Positions 46,540-58,660 of a stretch of DNA of 64,000 bases are shown here, in pieces. Each line of letters starts with the position of its first letter. Positions within the stretch are counted from its first letter, which is position 1. The translations under genes were made by a program, and so were the position numbers. The stretch is from Cenococcum geophilum 1.58 (lineage: Eukaryota; Ascomycota; Dothideomycetes; Gloniales; Gloniaceae): the NCBI GenBank assembly GCA_001692895.1, contig KV748223.1:744001-808000 (forward strand), written 5' to 3'. The notes under the pieces are model-generated. The model saw nothing but the letters and a program-made list of their open reading frames with translations, searched no databases and was not told the origin of the DNA.

Positions 46540-46733
46540 TGTCGGGAATAAGGCAATTTGCCCTTATGTGCGGCATATTGCCGTTACGTAAGGCAACTTG
46601 CCGTCACGTGCCGTCGCGGCACTAGTGTGGTGAGGAACCTTAAATTCCTTACCCTCCCCTATCTAGAATAACAACCTTTTCCATTACTGTATCTACTTAA
46701 GTAGTATTGGTAATTTGCCCTGTGTTTCTAATA
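46540..46733. repeat. LTR of Copia element 2 (right)
   Basis: Same length as the left copy; ends ATA instead of ACA. Differences are transitions. Confidence 0.93.
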
Positions 46734-46738
46734 ATAGG

Positions 46739-47280
46739 TATAGGAGGTATTAAAGAGGTAGGTAAGTGCTTTGCGTGTATTCGCTAATAGGGTATTATCT
46801 ATATTATAGTTACCCATTTTAAGGGATCTAGGTAAGATAATTAAAGTCTATAAGGCTGGCTGTAATATTAAAATTATTTAAGAATATACTGAGATTGTCT
46901 AGGGCTGTGCTAGGGTTGTTTAGGACTATAGTATAGTGTTATTGGTCGCGCCGGGTTGCAATTACGCTAGAAAAACGGAAATAATAGACTGGGAAAAAAT
47001 AGAGGTTGCGATAGGGCATAATTAGGGATACTATAAACTGTTATAGTGCTGTAATAAAGTAGACTAAATAACTACGTTATAGTATAAAGAGGAGAGGAAG
47101 GTAAAAGGGGTATTGTATATAAATAGTAGGGCTAGCCGCTAAGGCGCTAGTGGTGGGCCAGCTAATAGTAGGAAATAGTATAAGATAGTACAGAACAGTA
47201 TAAGACAGTACGAAACAGTATGCGTTATGTTAGTGCTGTGACACTCTAAGCGATATTTTATTATTAATATAGATTATAAC
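46739..47280. other. AT-rich relic with LTR-like fragment
   Basis: Contains GCCGCTAAGGCGCTAG near 47,135-47,150 in reverse orientation to the LTR of Copia element 1, then a short tandem (ACAGTATAAGACAGTACGAA) at 47,170-47,225. No gene. Confidence 0.4.
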
Positions 47281-49060
47281 AACTTTAAAGCCGTAGCGTT
47301 GCTTAATTATATTATAATATTAGATAATTACTTAAGTGGTTAATAACTTCTTCGTGAGTATCTTAACCTTATTTATTTAGGCTAGATTATTAAGGAAATA
47401 GATAGCGTATTGGTGCCTATTATAAGCTTTAATTTCTTAAATTAAATCTATATATATATAGTAGAAAGGCCTTATCGCCTTATCTATAGGTGTCCTTTTT
47501 AATATTACCTTATAAGCCTTGCTAACTATATAGGTTTTATATTTAATTATTATAGGGCCTTATATAATTGCCCCAGTTACTCCTTAAGTAATTTCTTAAT
47601 TATAGCACCTCCTATATATCTAAGTTGACTATACTAAAGCCGTCCGTCTACCTTTTAATTCGGTAAAGGTTCCGTTAATTAAGCTATAAAGGATACATCC
47701 TCTATTATCTTTAGTTTTAATTTGTTATATTTAAGAGTTATCTAACTATAGTAATATCCGCAATATACGAACTTCTTACTACCGCAATAGTAGAGGTAGT
47801 TATACTTATTATACTAAAAGACTTCCTTTTTATTAGGTCTATAATTGCAGATTAGATTTATATAAAATCCTAATATATACGCAGTCTTATTTAGATAAAT
47901 CTTCTACTTTTCTAATAGGGTAATAACTATAACTTTAGCTGTTCTAAAGCCTTAATTTTTTTATACTAGATCTGGTATATACCTAATTACTAACTAGTTA
48001 GATATTTCCTATAAACCTTACTTAGTTATTAATAACATATAAGGTTACTATAGGGTTAAGAATTATACTATTATAGAGAGCGTAATTAAATATAATGTAA
48101 GCTCTAGCTTAATAAACTGCGAAGCTTCCTAATAGGTTGCTAGGTAAGCTCTTCTACTCTATATTATTTAGCTTCTTATTAGACAAGGTTTTGTTCCTTA
48201 ACTAATTAATTATAGCCTTAAATTTAGGTAAAGAATTAGCAAGCTTCTGCTCTACTAACTACTTTCTTAAATTATTTAGTTTCTATCCTAATGGTTAAAT
48301 TAACTTAATAAGATAGTAATAGTTCTTATATAGGTAAATCAGTTTATATAAGTATAGCTTTATCTATTTCTTCTTATCTATCCTTTTTAAAGACTCTGCT
48401 TCCGGTTTAGTATATAATTTATCTTTTAATTTAGGCTTATTAATTAGCTCTCCTTTAAATCTATGCTAGCTTCTCACCTTCTAAGCTAACTCTAAGCGAC
48501 GGTAATTATAGTAGACTTTAATAATATTATAAAGGGTAGGTAGATGTTCCTTCTTCTACTTAAGCTTTTGTAATTTGTTTAGCTAGTATTTTAACAAATT
48601 TAATAAGATAGATTTAACGGTATATACAAAGTCTTTAACCGGTCAATCGCCATCTACCTTAGGTAGATTAACCTTTCTACAATTCTTATATACCTTCTCC
48701 TATTTATAAAGCCACTTCTTAATATTCTAACTTTCTAGGGCCTTCTTTATCTTCTAGTATTAAGTAGCTAAGTTAAACTTCTAAATGTTATTAGTTAGAG
48801 CAATAGCCTGCTTAAGTAATATAAGGACATCGTAGATAGTATTGCCTTTAAAGATATAGCTAATATAGTTATAAGAGATTGTGCTAATAATATAGGTACG
48901 CAGAGATCTAAGGGCGGCTTCCTCTTTCTTATACTTCTTACAAATACGGTTATAGTATTTCTATAGAGCTTAAAGCTCTTCCTTTTTATTATTACTAAGA
49001 GTTAAGAACGTAGTCTTTTAAGGGTTAATAATTAATAGTAATAGCTCTAACGGGGCTCTA
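47281..49060 (-). pseudogene. Unidentified RIP-mutated coding relic
   Basis: Minus-strand readings with few non-RIP stops (for example KVDGDWPVKDFVYTVKSILL near 48,650) and a Cys-rich reading near 47,790 (YYCGSKKFVYCGYY) suggest an old protein-coding element. I cannot assign a family. Confidence 0.4.
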
Positions 49061-49565
49061 TATTTAGGTAGATCCGGCCGTCGAAAACAGATTCTGCACC
49101 TGTACGTGGTGACGGCTACAAACCTAGGTCTTCGAAGTTCAGACCCAGAGCCAACGCAGAGACGTTGTACAGCGCGTGTAAGTAGGACCTGGTGGTTATA
49201 TGCGTCGTGGGGCGTAGTAAAAAGTTTTTATATAGGATGGTAAGATCTCGAAAACTACTACTAATGGTACCCCTTTATAATATAGCCACTAGTTCTCCTA
49301 CTAAGCACCTATATAATCCAACGTGGATAAACAGCTTTTAAAAGCATCCCCTAGCCCCTAATAAAAAGTATTAATGACCTTACATTAACGGACGAACGAG
49401 CGTACGAGTGAACAAACGAACGAGTAAATATACGGCCCCTCCTAACCCCTAGGGCAGTCGCCCGCGGAGCATATAGTTACTTGCCGTTTTCAACTACTAA
49501 ATACTACCTAGCAGCTTGGATTGCGACCCACGGTTTTCCCTATCTCCTTTTAACGGAGTGGTAAC
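49061..49565. other. Less mutated segment left of the Gypsy element
   Basis: 49,070-49,220 has markedly higher GC and CpA content than its surroundings. 49,385-49,430 has GAACGAGC/GAACAAAC short repeats. No gene or RNA gene recognised. Confidence 0.4.
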
Positions 49566-49937
49566 TGTCACGGAGTGAGTATAAGCGACGATAATATATA
49601 TAGCAAGGTAGATATTATTAAGCTATATACATAAACTGTGTAAGGAGGTCAAGACGTTGCGTAAGGAAAGAAGGTAGGAAAACGGGAAGAAAGGGTATAT
49701 ATTGTTGACTTAGTTGCTTAGTTAACACGTGCATAGGCAGAATAGGGTTTAGGTTATAGTCCTGGCAGAACTTAGCAGAATTTGGTAGAACTTGGCAGAA
49801 TATAGCAGAATGCCGTAGATTACCGTTAGATTGCCATTAGATTGCCGTTAAATTGCCATTTCGCGGTTAGTCTTTAATTGCTAAGTTAGTAGAAATAGGT
49901 AGACGTGTGCAAGGTGTTACGGGGGTGTCCCGTGACA
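49566..49937. repeat. LTR of Gypsy element (left)
   Basis: TGTCACGG...CCGTGACA; less RIP-mutated copy. The interior has repeated CAGAACTTGG and AGATTGCC(G/A)TT words. Confidence 0.95.
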
Positions 49938-52900
49938 ATACCCCCCCTTTAAACTTGAGCTTCTGCGAGATGGGGCTATGGTAGTTCTAGGTGGAGTTTA
50001 TAAAAGTCTTTTATGGCTTATATAAGTCCTATAGAGTTAACGGGTTCCTATAAGGACTTAATAAAGCCTCTCCATTTCGTAAGATATATATATTAGCGTT
50101 TCCGTTTATCATACTTAATATCGTTAATTCTTTTAATAAAGTACTTATTCTTACTATCTACTTCAACTGGTAGGGGAGGGTTTTATATCTATCTAGGCAG
50201 GGCGTCTAATATAGGGGTAGCAGGGCGGAGGACTAACGTATAGAATACGGGGTGGATTTTAACCGTATTAGGGAGCTTCAGTTAGTAGGTATAAGGAGAG
50301 ATAACCTTTTTAACCTTATAAGGGCCAGCGTTCTTCTAATTAAGTTTCTTAGTAGGTTGTTTCGTGTTTAGATTTCTTATATCTAGCCAGATAAAATTAC
50401 TAATTTGGTAGGCTAGTACTAGGGTTTATTTCTTATTCGCTGCGGCTTTATAGATAGATTAAGCCTATATTATCTTATTAGTAAGGAACTATTATAGTTT
50501 CTCTATCTTCTCTACGAATTTATTTACTTCTATAACTTGTAAGGCGTAATAAGTAGGGTAAGGAATATTACTAAAGGGTTCAAAACCCATTTATGGGTGC
50601 TAGCCGTAATTGGCTAAGAATGGGAAGACTTTCGTGGTTTCCGAGATGGAATTATTTATAGTAAACTCGGCGAATACGAGCCAGTTAATCTAGTTATCCT
50701 ATAAATACGACGTGTATATCCAAATATACTGTTCTATTATAGTATTTACGCGTTCTATTTGGCTATCCGTTTCTAGGTAATATATAGTAGACAATAGTGC
50801 TTTAATGTAGAGTCAAGTAGTTAGTTCTTTTTAGAATACTGAGATAAACTGGCTACCTCTATTGGAGATAATTGTTTTAGGGAGTCCGTGGAGTTTCTAT
50901 ACGTAATCTAGGAATAGTTGGGTAACAGCAGGCGTTAATATATTAGGGCAGGCGATTAAGTGTCTTATTTTAGATAGTTGGTCTACAACTACTATAATAT
51001 TCGTGCAGCCTCTACTATTAGGAAGGTTAATAATAAAGTTAATTAAGATATCCTTCTATCTTTAGTTTGGAACAGGTAGCGGCTTTAAAAGACCGTTATA
51101 CGTCTTATGCGAGGCTTTAGCTCGTCGGTAGGTATAGCAGCTAGAGATATACCTTCGTGTTATATTATACATATTTGGCCAATAATACTCCCGTTAGAGT
51201 AGTTCTAGGGTCTTTCCTTGGCCCAGGTAGCCGGTAATAAGTAGATTATATACGTGTTTAAAGAGTTTAAGCTTAAGCTTATTATAATTAGGGATAATTA
51301 GACGGTTCTAGTAATATAAGCGGTTTCCACGGGCTTCGTATTTACTTAGAGAAATCTTTTTAGAGTATCTGATGCTATCTTATATTAGCTTAAGCATCTC
51401 TTAAATAAACTCATTATTTAGGTATTCATCGACTATAATCTATTTAATTAATTAATTGGTTATTTCAAGGACGTATACCGTAAGATCTTTAGTAGGAGGG
51501 TTAAATAGTTTAGGGTAAAGTAGGGTCTGATTTTAGTAAGAGCGCGCTTCTTCTAGGGCTGGCGCGTCTTGCGAGCGTTAGGTTAGGGCATTAGGCTTTT
51601 AATCTTAGACGCCTAGGCGGTACGTAATTAAGAATCGGAAATGAGATAAATATTCTAACTAGCGGGCCTAATAATGACTTAGCTGTTTCGTGGTTATAAA
51701 GTACTATAGGTTCTTATGGTTGCTAAGGACCTTAATTAGAAATCCAGCGCCTTCTAGTTTAGGTCGCCATTATTTAAAACACCTAATAATAGCTAACAAT
51801 TCCTTATCGTAGATCTCGTAGTTACATTCAGCTGGGCTTAGTCGTTTTAAGAAGTATGCTATAGGGTATAATACTCCATCCTTGTTATATTAAGACAGGA
51901 TGCCTCTAGTGACGTAGTTAGATAAGTCGGCTTCTATAACACTTATTCAGTTTAGGTTAAAGTATTAGAGCACGGGCGCAGTAGTAAACATAACTTTTAG
52001 ATAGGCAAAGGCCTTCTTGCATTTCTTATTAAAGATAAAAACTTTATTCTTTTAGGTTAGAGCTATAAGGGGTAAAACTAGGGCGGAGAAGTTATTAATA
52101 AACCGTTAGTAGAAATTAGTAAATCCTATAAAGGCTCTTATATCCTTAACGTTCTTAGGTTCTTGCTAGTTTACAATTACTTTAACTTTCTTTAGGTCTA
52201 TTTGTATACCGTTTATAGAAATAAGGAGTCTAAGGTATAGGACTTCCGTTTTATAGAACTTGCATTTATCTATATCTAATTATAAACTAGCTCCGTATAG
52301 GGCTTATAGGATAAGGTTAACATGTTTCTGATATTTAATTAGGTTATTACTATATATTAGGATGTTGTCGATATAAGTAGTATAGAAGATGTCTAAGTAA
52401 GGGCGCAGGGTGTTGTTTATATAATGTTAAAACAAGCTTAGGGCGTTTGTGAGGCCGAAGGGTGTTACTAAGTACTTAAATAGTCCATATTGGGTACGAA
52501 ATGTAGTAAGCTATTTATCCCCTTTTATAATGCGGAGACGGTTAAATATAGAGATAATATTAAGCTTCGTATAGTAACAAGCCTTACTTAGTTAGTTTAG
52601 TGTCTCCTATATTAACGGGATTGGATATTAGTTCTTAATAGTAACGGCGTTAAGAGCTTAGTAGTCTACACAGAAGCGTAAACCGCCGCCGGGTTTCTTA
52701 ACGAAGATTACTGGTGCGGCCACAGGCGATAAGCTTGCTTTAATAAATCCTTTGCTTAGGTTCTCATCTAAATACTTTTATAGTACTTAGAGTTCGTTTT
52801 AGGATATCCCGTATAAGGGTCCAAATCCAGGCTGCTTTCCTTCTTTAAGTATAATCTTATAGTCGTACAATCGGTATTCTAGTAGCTTATTGGCTTCCTT

Positions 52901-55096
52901 TTGTAAGAATGCCTCTAGGCGGTTATGGTACTCTACTAGTACCTTTGTAGTAGGGTTAGTATACTTCTTTAGTGCTAAGGCCTTCTTAATATTAGCTATA
53001 GTAATAGCAAAGATTGTATGTTTAGGTTTCTTAGCAAGTTACGCTAACGGAGTAGCTCTAATTATGCGGATATCTAGGGTACCGAGCTCGTTCGGCTCGT
53101 CTATAGTTTCTTATTTAGGTTTGGGTTTAGTATTAGGTATAGAGTCAGTATTAGATTTGGGTTTGGGTTCTTTAAGTATTCTTTTTATTATAGGATACCA
53201 GTCCTTCTGGTAGTTTCGTGTGCTAAGCTTAAGTTTCTATTTAGTTTAGGGCGGTGTAGTGCTTAGTAATAACTTATAGAGCTCAGTAGAATTTTCGGAT
53301 CCTTAGTGGGTGTCGGTAGAATTCTTATATCGGTAAAATTCGGTGGAAATCTTATATTGGTGGAATCTGGTAGATTCTTTAGATTTTAGTTCTGGGTCTA
53401 AGCAGCAAGTTATAAAGCACTTCTACTTGCAACGGGAGGTGGTAAATAGAAGCTTAAGGTTGTTTTAATTAATAGTTACCTTATATAGCTTTATCTAGGG
53501 TTGTCTAAGGATCACTAAGTAACCTAGGGTAGTAACGAAAAGCTTAATTAGTTCTTCATGGTTTAGGTATTGGAGTCTTAGGGTTACTACATAGGTAATA
53601 CGGCCTAAGACGGTGCGTTTACTATTAAATCCAAATACGTTAATATACCGGTTAAGGGGGATTAGGGTAAAACCATTATCTTACATAAAGATCTTATTAA
53701 TAAATCCTATGCTGCTAGCTCCTGTGTTAATTAGGATTTAAGCGTTAGCCTATTAACTATTCTACCAAAGATAACAGTTAATAGTTATGCTATGGTCCCA
53801 AGAGTCGGAGTTTATAACGTTAAATGCGTTTAACGAGATCCTGTAGTAGAGCCGTCCCGGAGAGCGACTTAGCTCTAGGACCTTCCTTTTGGAGGCGATT
53901 GGGGTGGGGTTCTTATAGGATATTAGTTGGAGCTTCGTCCTCGTAAACGGTGCTTACTAATTATCAAGCTAGAGCTAGATAAAGATTAGGGACGGTAGCT
54001 AGAGAATTAGGGCGGTAGGCTACTAGCATTAGCTATTTATAGGTCTTTTTAAAAAGGGGCGGAGCAGTAGTTAAAGAGGTGGGAGTTACTTCTATATTTA
54101 AAGCAGAGGCCTAGCTTAATGCGTTATTCTTATTTAAAGGACCCTAGTAGGGCATATTCTAGGGTCCTAGTGTTAATATCTATGGCGTTAGGGTACTTAA
54201 GCTAAGATGGCTTAGTAGACGTTCGTGGGGTTGCTATATTGTATTAGGGGGTAGGCTTTAGTATTAGGCGTAGTATATCATTATACCGTTTATTAATAAC
54301 GTTTACGCAGGTATTAAGGGCTCCCAGTAGGTCTACGCCTATTAGGGAGGTTTTTAGTTTAGGGCTTAGGGATTTAATAAGGCTATTAATTAGTGCGGAG
54401 TTATTCCATCCTATTTCCTTTACGTAACGGTTAAATTTAGAGAAGTATACTAGGAAACTTTTTGTTCCTTAAGTTATATAGTTTATCTTTCTTTAAGTAG
54501 TAGCTTAGCGGTTTGGGTCACTATATATAGCTTTAAGAAGTATAACTAGGCTTTACACTAAGTTTAGCTAAAGAGGTTTAATAAGGTCGGCTGCATCTCC
54601 TCCTAGTTAACTTAGGGCGTAACAGAGTTGGTTAGCTTTAGTTAGGTAACGGTTAGCGTTACTAGTTAGCTTATTTTTAAGCTAGCTTAGAAATAATTAG
54701 AGCTTTTATCGTTTACTAGTAAATACTAAGGGATCTAGTAGTTGTTTGGATCGTTTTAGTATAGTAGTCGGCTTAGGGTAAGTGGCTACTGCGGGTTCGG
54801 GGCTCGCGTTTCGCGTGTTTATCTCCGGAGATAGCATTTAGTCTTAAGGTCCTAGCGTGGGCATTTTAAGGGCACGGACTTCTTCTTAGAGGTCCTTAAT
54901 TAATTGCTGGTATTGTGCTTCTTATTTGGCTTATCGTTAATTTAAAGTAGCTTAATTCTATTTAAGGGCGTCTATAAAAGACTTCTATATCCCTACTAAT
55001 TATTTTTAAAGTGCGGTTATAATACCAGCGGCCGTTATAGGGGCTTTAGGTTCGTTCTGCATATTAACGGTAGTGTAGGTAGTTAATACAACGTAG

Positions 55097-55468
55097 TATT
55101 ACGGAGTAAGTACAAGCGACGATAATATATATAGTAAGGTAGATATTATTAAGCTATATACATAAACTGTATAAGGAGGTTAAGACGTTGCATAAGAAAA
55201 AAAGGTAGGAAAACGGGAAGAAAGGGCATATATTGTTAACTTGGTTGCTTAGTTAACACATATATAGGCAGAATAGGGTTCAGGTCATAGTCCTAGTAGA
55301 ACTTAGCAGAATTTAGTAGAACTTGGCAGAATATAGCAGAATGCCGTAGATTGCCGTTAGATTGCCATTAGATTGCCGTTAGATTGCCATTTCGCGGTTA
55401 GTCTCTAATTGCTAAGTCGGTGGAAATAGGTAAATGTGTGCAAGGTATTACGGGGGTGTCCCGTAACA
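55097..55468. repeat. LTR of Gypsy element (right)
   Basis: Same 372-base length; TATTACGG...CCGTAACA, transitions only relative to the left copy. Confidence 0.95.
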
Positions 55469-55473
55469 GTAAC

Positions 55474-56381
55474 CCTTAGAAAGGGCCTAGCTGGGGCTTA
55501 GGTATAAAAGATACCTAAATACATAATATCCCGCTCGCTTATTAGTATTACGGTGGTTAGAATGGATAAATCCCCCTTACGCCTTTAATGGCTCTAGGGG
55601 GGGGGAGGCAAGGCGTATATGGCAGTGGTCTATATAAGAGATAGCATATAGGGGATGGGCAAGATATAGGATATAAAGAGACAATAAGACACAGCAATCG
55701 ATTAGTAAGGCCTAGCTGGGACGTAGTGAACCCTAGCTTTAATAAGCTAGAGAAGAAAGCAGTAGTTCCTAAGAAGTTCAAAATATCTAAGGAGGAGGAC
55801 GTGCAGTAGGCCCGTAGGGCCGCTGCTACGTGTAAACATGGCAAATTGGGGTTTTTTATCCTACTGAGGCTGCTTATAGGGTTTTTCCTCCCCCAACTGC
55901 AGGGTTTTCTTTATGTAAATTATAAGTTTTCCCCCCTGTAATGGAGTAGTCTGCGTGGGCCAAGATAGGATCCATATTAGACGTTAATCAAAGAACTACT
56001 ACTATTTAGGTAGATCCTATCTTTTAACACTTAGATTAATATATTTCTATATATTCTTAACGTCGGCTCTATACTTAATAACTCTAATCTATTAGTCCCA
56101 ATTGTTCGGGCCTGCGAGAATTACGGTATAGGTAGTAATAAGCATTTTAGGTTATTAAGAGGACATATTTAAGGCTTCTACAGTTATATATTAACAATAA
56201 GGTAATTAAGCCTTTAAATTAAAGTTAATGCAGTAGATGGCCTGGGCTTATAACTATTAAACAGTGCAGTTAAGAAGGAGAACTCTATTAAATTAATATA
56301 GGCTATTAAGCCTTAATATATATAGTTAAATTAAATAGCCAAGACACTCCTAGTCTATACCCTTAAAGGAAATAAAATAAC
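55474..56381 (-). pseudogene. Copia-like Gag 5' fragment and flanking relic
   Basis: A minus-strand ATG near 56,168 reads MSS--PKMLITTYTVILAGPNNWD, then IRVIKYRADVKNI-KYINLSV, typical of fungal Copia Gag N-termini (GPxNWxxWIxxIKxxA...IWxYINP). It is stop-broken. The plus-strand side 55,690-55,840 is open (KKAVVPKKFKISKEED) but unrecognised. Confidence 0.5.
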
Positions 56382-56577
56382 TGTCGGTATCACCCAAGTG
56401 CACTTAATTGGCCTATTAACTGTTAAATTAATTCTTATCTAATAGGTATCGAAAGCAGAGGATCGTAAGGATCGCGGTGCCTAAGTAGGGGGCTAATAAG
56501 TCACCGTAAGGGTAACTAATTAGCAACACGTGACCACGTAACCTTTGTCCATACATTCCTGTCTATATATTCCGACA
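56382..56577. repeat. LTR of the non-autonomous element (left)
   Basis: TGTCGGTATCACCC...TTCCGACA; the more RIP-mutated copy. Confidence 0.95.
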
Positions 56578-58459
56578 CTGGCAGTTCTTTCTTTATACTT
56601 ATGGCGCTACAAGAAGGTAGCAAGGCAGTAAGGTGTTAGTTTAGCTAGAGGTGGAAGGCAGTACGAGTTCGTGGTAGTACTATAGGCGGAGCAGTAGTTG
56701 TCGATTGTATTACTATAGGTGGAGCAGTAGAAGTCAATTGTAGTGCTGCAGGAAGGCAGTAAGGTATTGGTTTAGCTGCAGGCAAAGCAGTAACGGTTAA
56801 ATCGGAATTAGCTGCAAGCATGGCAGCGGTCTGTCCGGGTAGTAGTACGGTACCAGTAGTGGTAGTAATAGTGGTTAAGCATAGAGCTTGTCTACCAGTC
56901 GGTTGGTTAATTATAGGCGTACAGGTACGATCATTCGGTTAGTAGATCGCAGGCGTATCGGCGCAATCAGTATCGTAATAGCAGGCATAGCGGCGCTATC
57001 AGTTTGTCGGTGGTATGGGCAGTACGGTGCTAGCGTCAGATAGATTGCAGGCGTAACGGCACAATCGTTTGTTTAGTTGGTAGACCTTTATCCTAACAAA
57101 GCTTAACACCTGAATTCCCGTTTACATCTTTTAGATAATAATATTCCCGTATATGCTTATGGAGAGTAGTATTTAAGGGGAATATAGATTCGCACTTAGT
57201 ACATTAAAATGGTTGATAATCTAGCAAATGTTTAAAGAACGCTTGACCTAAAGGGAACGTAGTAGAGCACTTTTCGCAGGTTTAAGGTTGCGGGGGCTTA
57301 TATAAGCTTGGCTGCCGTGGCTCCTTAGCTTTAGTTAATAAGGGTAAAGCTAGCGGAGCTTGCGCTAGTGTAGCTTGCTGCTATAATTACTAAACTACGC
57401 TTTATAACTCCTTAATCTCTTCCTTTTACTCTTAATACGCCTTCTAGACTTTTTCGTACTACTGTTAATATAGGTCCAAAATATCTTGCTACTGGCGTAA
57501 TTTTACTTTAAAAGTTTACTCTTATTGTTAAACCATATCTTATATATCCTAAATCTGTTTTTAATAAGCAGTCGTAGTTGGAAACTCCTATTAGGCTTTA
57601 TTGTTATAGGTGTTAATATAATAACGCCGCCCAGTAGCCATACAGCTCCCGCTTTTGTATCCTTTAGAAAGTTAAGGTAGTGCCATTAAGGGTTTATAGC
57701 TGCCGCAGACGCCGGCAGATTTAAGAGGGTAGAGAGTAGGGAGCGCGCTAGCGTTATAGGCGCGCTGTTGGACGTGGTATTTAACGTGGCAGATCTGCAA
57801 GGAAGGTAGCAGACAGTATTAGGATTATAGGTAGAGGGGAGCACGTTTCAGACGTTAACTTAGGACCCTAGGTTTAGTGACACTTCTAACCTAAAGTACT
57901 TGACTAAATCTTCGTAAATATGGTTGTTCTGCGTAATAGACGTAACTTAGTATCTCCTAGTACTTAGTAATACTTCTATTACTGGTTTTCCGCAAGTCTA
58001 AGGTAGCTGGGTATTTTAGTACTGCTAATGCCGCTAGGTTATTGGGTGCTGGGTGCTGCTAACACTACTAGGTTGCTGTGACGCTGGAGTACTATATAAG
58101 GCTATTAGATATTGATTTGTATGCTAAGACGCGTACTAGGGGGTGGTTTGCTGCTAGGTTGCGTAGCTACGCTGGGGTACTGCGTAAAGCTGTTAGGTAG
58201 TTGGATGTTGGGTACTGTAGAAGCTAGTATACTATATACGGCTAGAGCGCTGCCGTAGTACTACTAGGTGTTAATTTGCGTGCTATAGAATGTCTTATAC
58301 TATAGAATATCTTATAGGTTGCGTATTTATATATTCTAAGCTTACTAGTGTGGTTTTGCTGCTAGGTACTGGGTTACTGCTTTTGATTGAACGAAGCTAC
58401 TAGGGCGGCAGTGAACCTTATTGCTCTATAGCCAACCGGTAAGGTTAACTATTAATTAA

Positions 58460-58655
58460 TGTCGGTATCACCCAAGTGCACTTAATTGGCCTATTAACTG
58501 TTGAATTAATTCTTGTCTAATAGGTATCGAAAGCAGAGGATCGTAAGGATCGCGGTGCCTAAGTAGGGGGCTGATGAGTCACCGTAAGGGTGACTAATCA
58601 GCAACACGTGACCACGTAACCTTTGTCCATACATTCCTGTCCATATATTCCGACA
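58460..58655. repeat. LTR of the non-autonomous element (right)
   Basis: Almost unmutated. Contains a near-perfect palindrome at 58,571-58,601 (CTGATGAGTCACC and GGTGACTAATCAG); the left LTR has lost part of the pairing through transitions. Confidence 0.95.
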
Positions 58656-58660
58656 ATAAC

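Larger units (their letters stand above)
39354..46733 (+). mobile_element. Complete Copia LTR retrotransposon, target duplication ATAGG, carrying a poly(A) insertion
   Basis: LTRs of 194 bases at 39,354-39,547 and 46,540-46,733, with perfect duplications ATAGG at 39,349-39,353 and 46,734-46,738. Plus-strand coding order: Gag from the ATG near 39,942 (MALTYLKKYKKDINLEI), a Cys/His knuckle remnant near 41,340, protease ILDTKAVGVS (about 41,760; intact form has an Asp-Thr-Gly), a GAG-pre-integrase/HHCC region near 42,130-42,290, integrase up to about 42,640 with YDAGKNFLS-like sequence, and RT from about 43,450 with VFKFKKYNPTKFN, LYRIAEAGTYW and IDDIIILGDN (about 43,990). A purine run (AAAAAGAAGAG) precedes the right LTR. 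RIP stops are frequent. The domain order is that of Ty1/Copia. Confidence 0.9.
49566..55468 (-). mobile_element. Complete Gypsy LTR retrotransposon (chromodomain type), target duplication GTAAC
   Basis: LTRs of 372 bases at 49,566-49,937 and 55,097-55,468, with perfect GTAAC duplications (49,561-49,565; 55,469-55,473). Minus-strand coding: RT YIDNILIYSNN (about 52,375; family YIDDILIYS), then AFIGFANFYRRFINNFS (about 52,100) and an RNase H region; integrase VVVDQLSKIRHLIACPN (about 50,980), ISNRGSQFIS (about 50,870) and ERVNTIIEQY (about 50,750), the DDE positions with RIP-type D to N change; finally LTKWRGF and EPVNSI near 50,060-50,010, a chromodomain signature. A polypurine tract (AAAGGGGGGG on the minus strand, 49,940-49,951) abuts the left LTR and confirms the sense. 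Chromodomain Gypsy elements target heterochromatin. Confidence 0.92.
56382..58655 (-). mobile_element. Short non-autonomous LTR element (LARD/TRIM-like), target duplication ATAAC
   Basis: LTRs of 196 bases at 56,382-56,577 and 58,460-58,655, with perfect ATAAC duplications (56,377-56,381; 58,656-58,660). Total 2,274 bases, with no retrotransposon domains inside. In the minus sense, the leader (58,459 to about 57,840) matches the leader of Copia element 2 (39,548-39,840): CTATAGAGCA, GACTTGCGGAAAAC, GTACTAGGAGATACTAAGTT and TTAACTTAGGACC-like words occur in the same order. A purine run (AAAGAAAGAA) sits before the 3' LTR, as in the Copia. So it probably borrows Copia proteins. The inner 3' part is GC-richer, with degenerate GGAGCAGTAG and GTAGATCGCAGGCGT repeats (56,600-57,080). 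Confidence 0.85.

Noticed and set aside
52890-53213. 107-residue plus-strand hydrophobic frame
   Set aside because: Antisense to the pol region of the minus-strand Gypsy element.
55557-55844. 95-residue minus-strand frame
   Set aside because: In a relic stretch with an equally open plus-strand reading; no motif.
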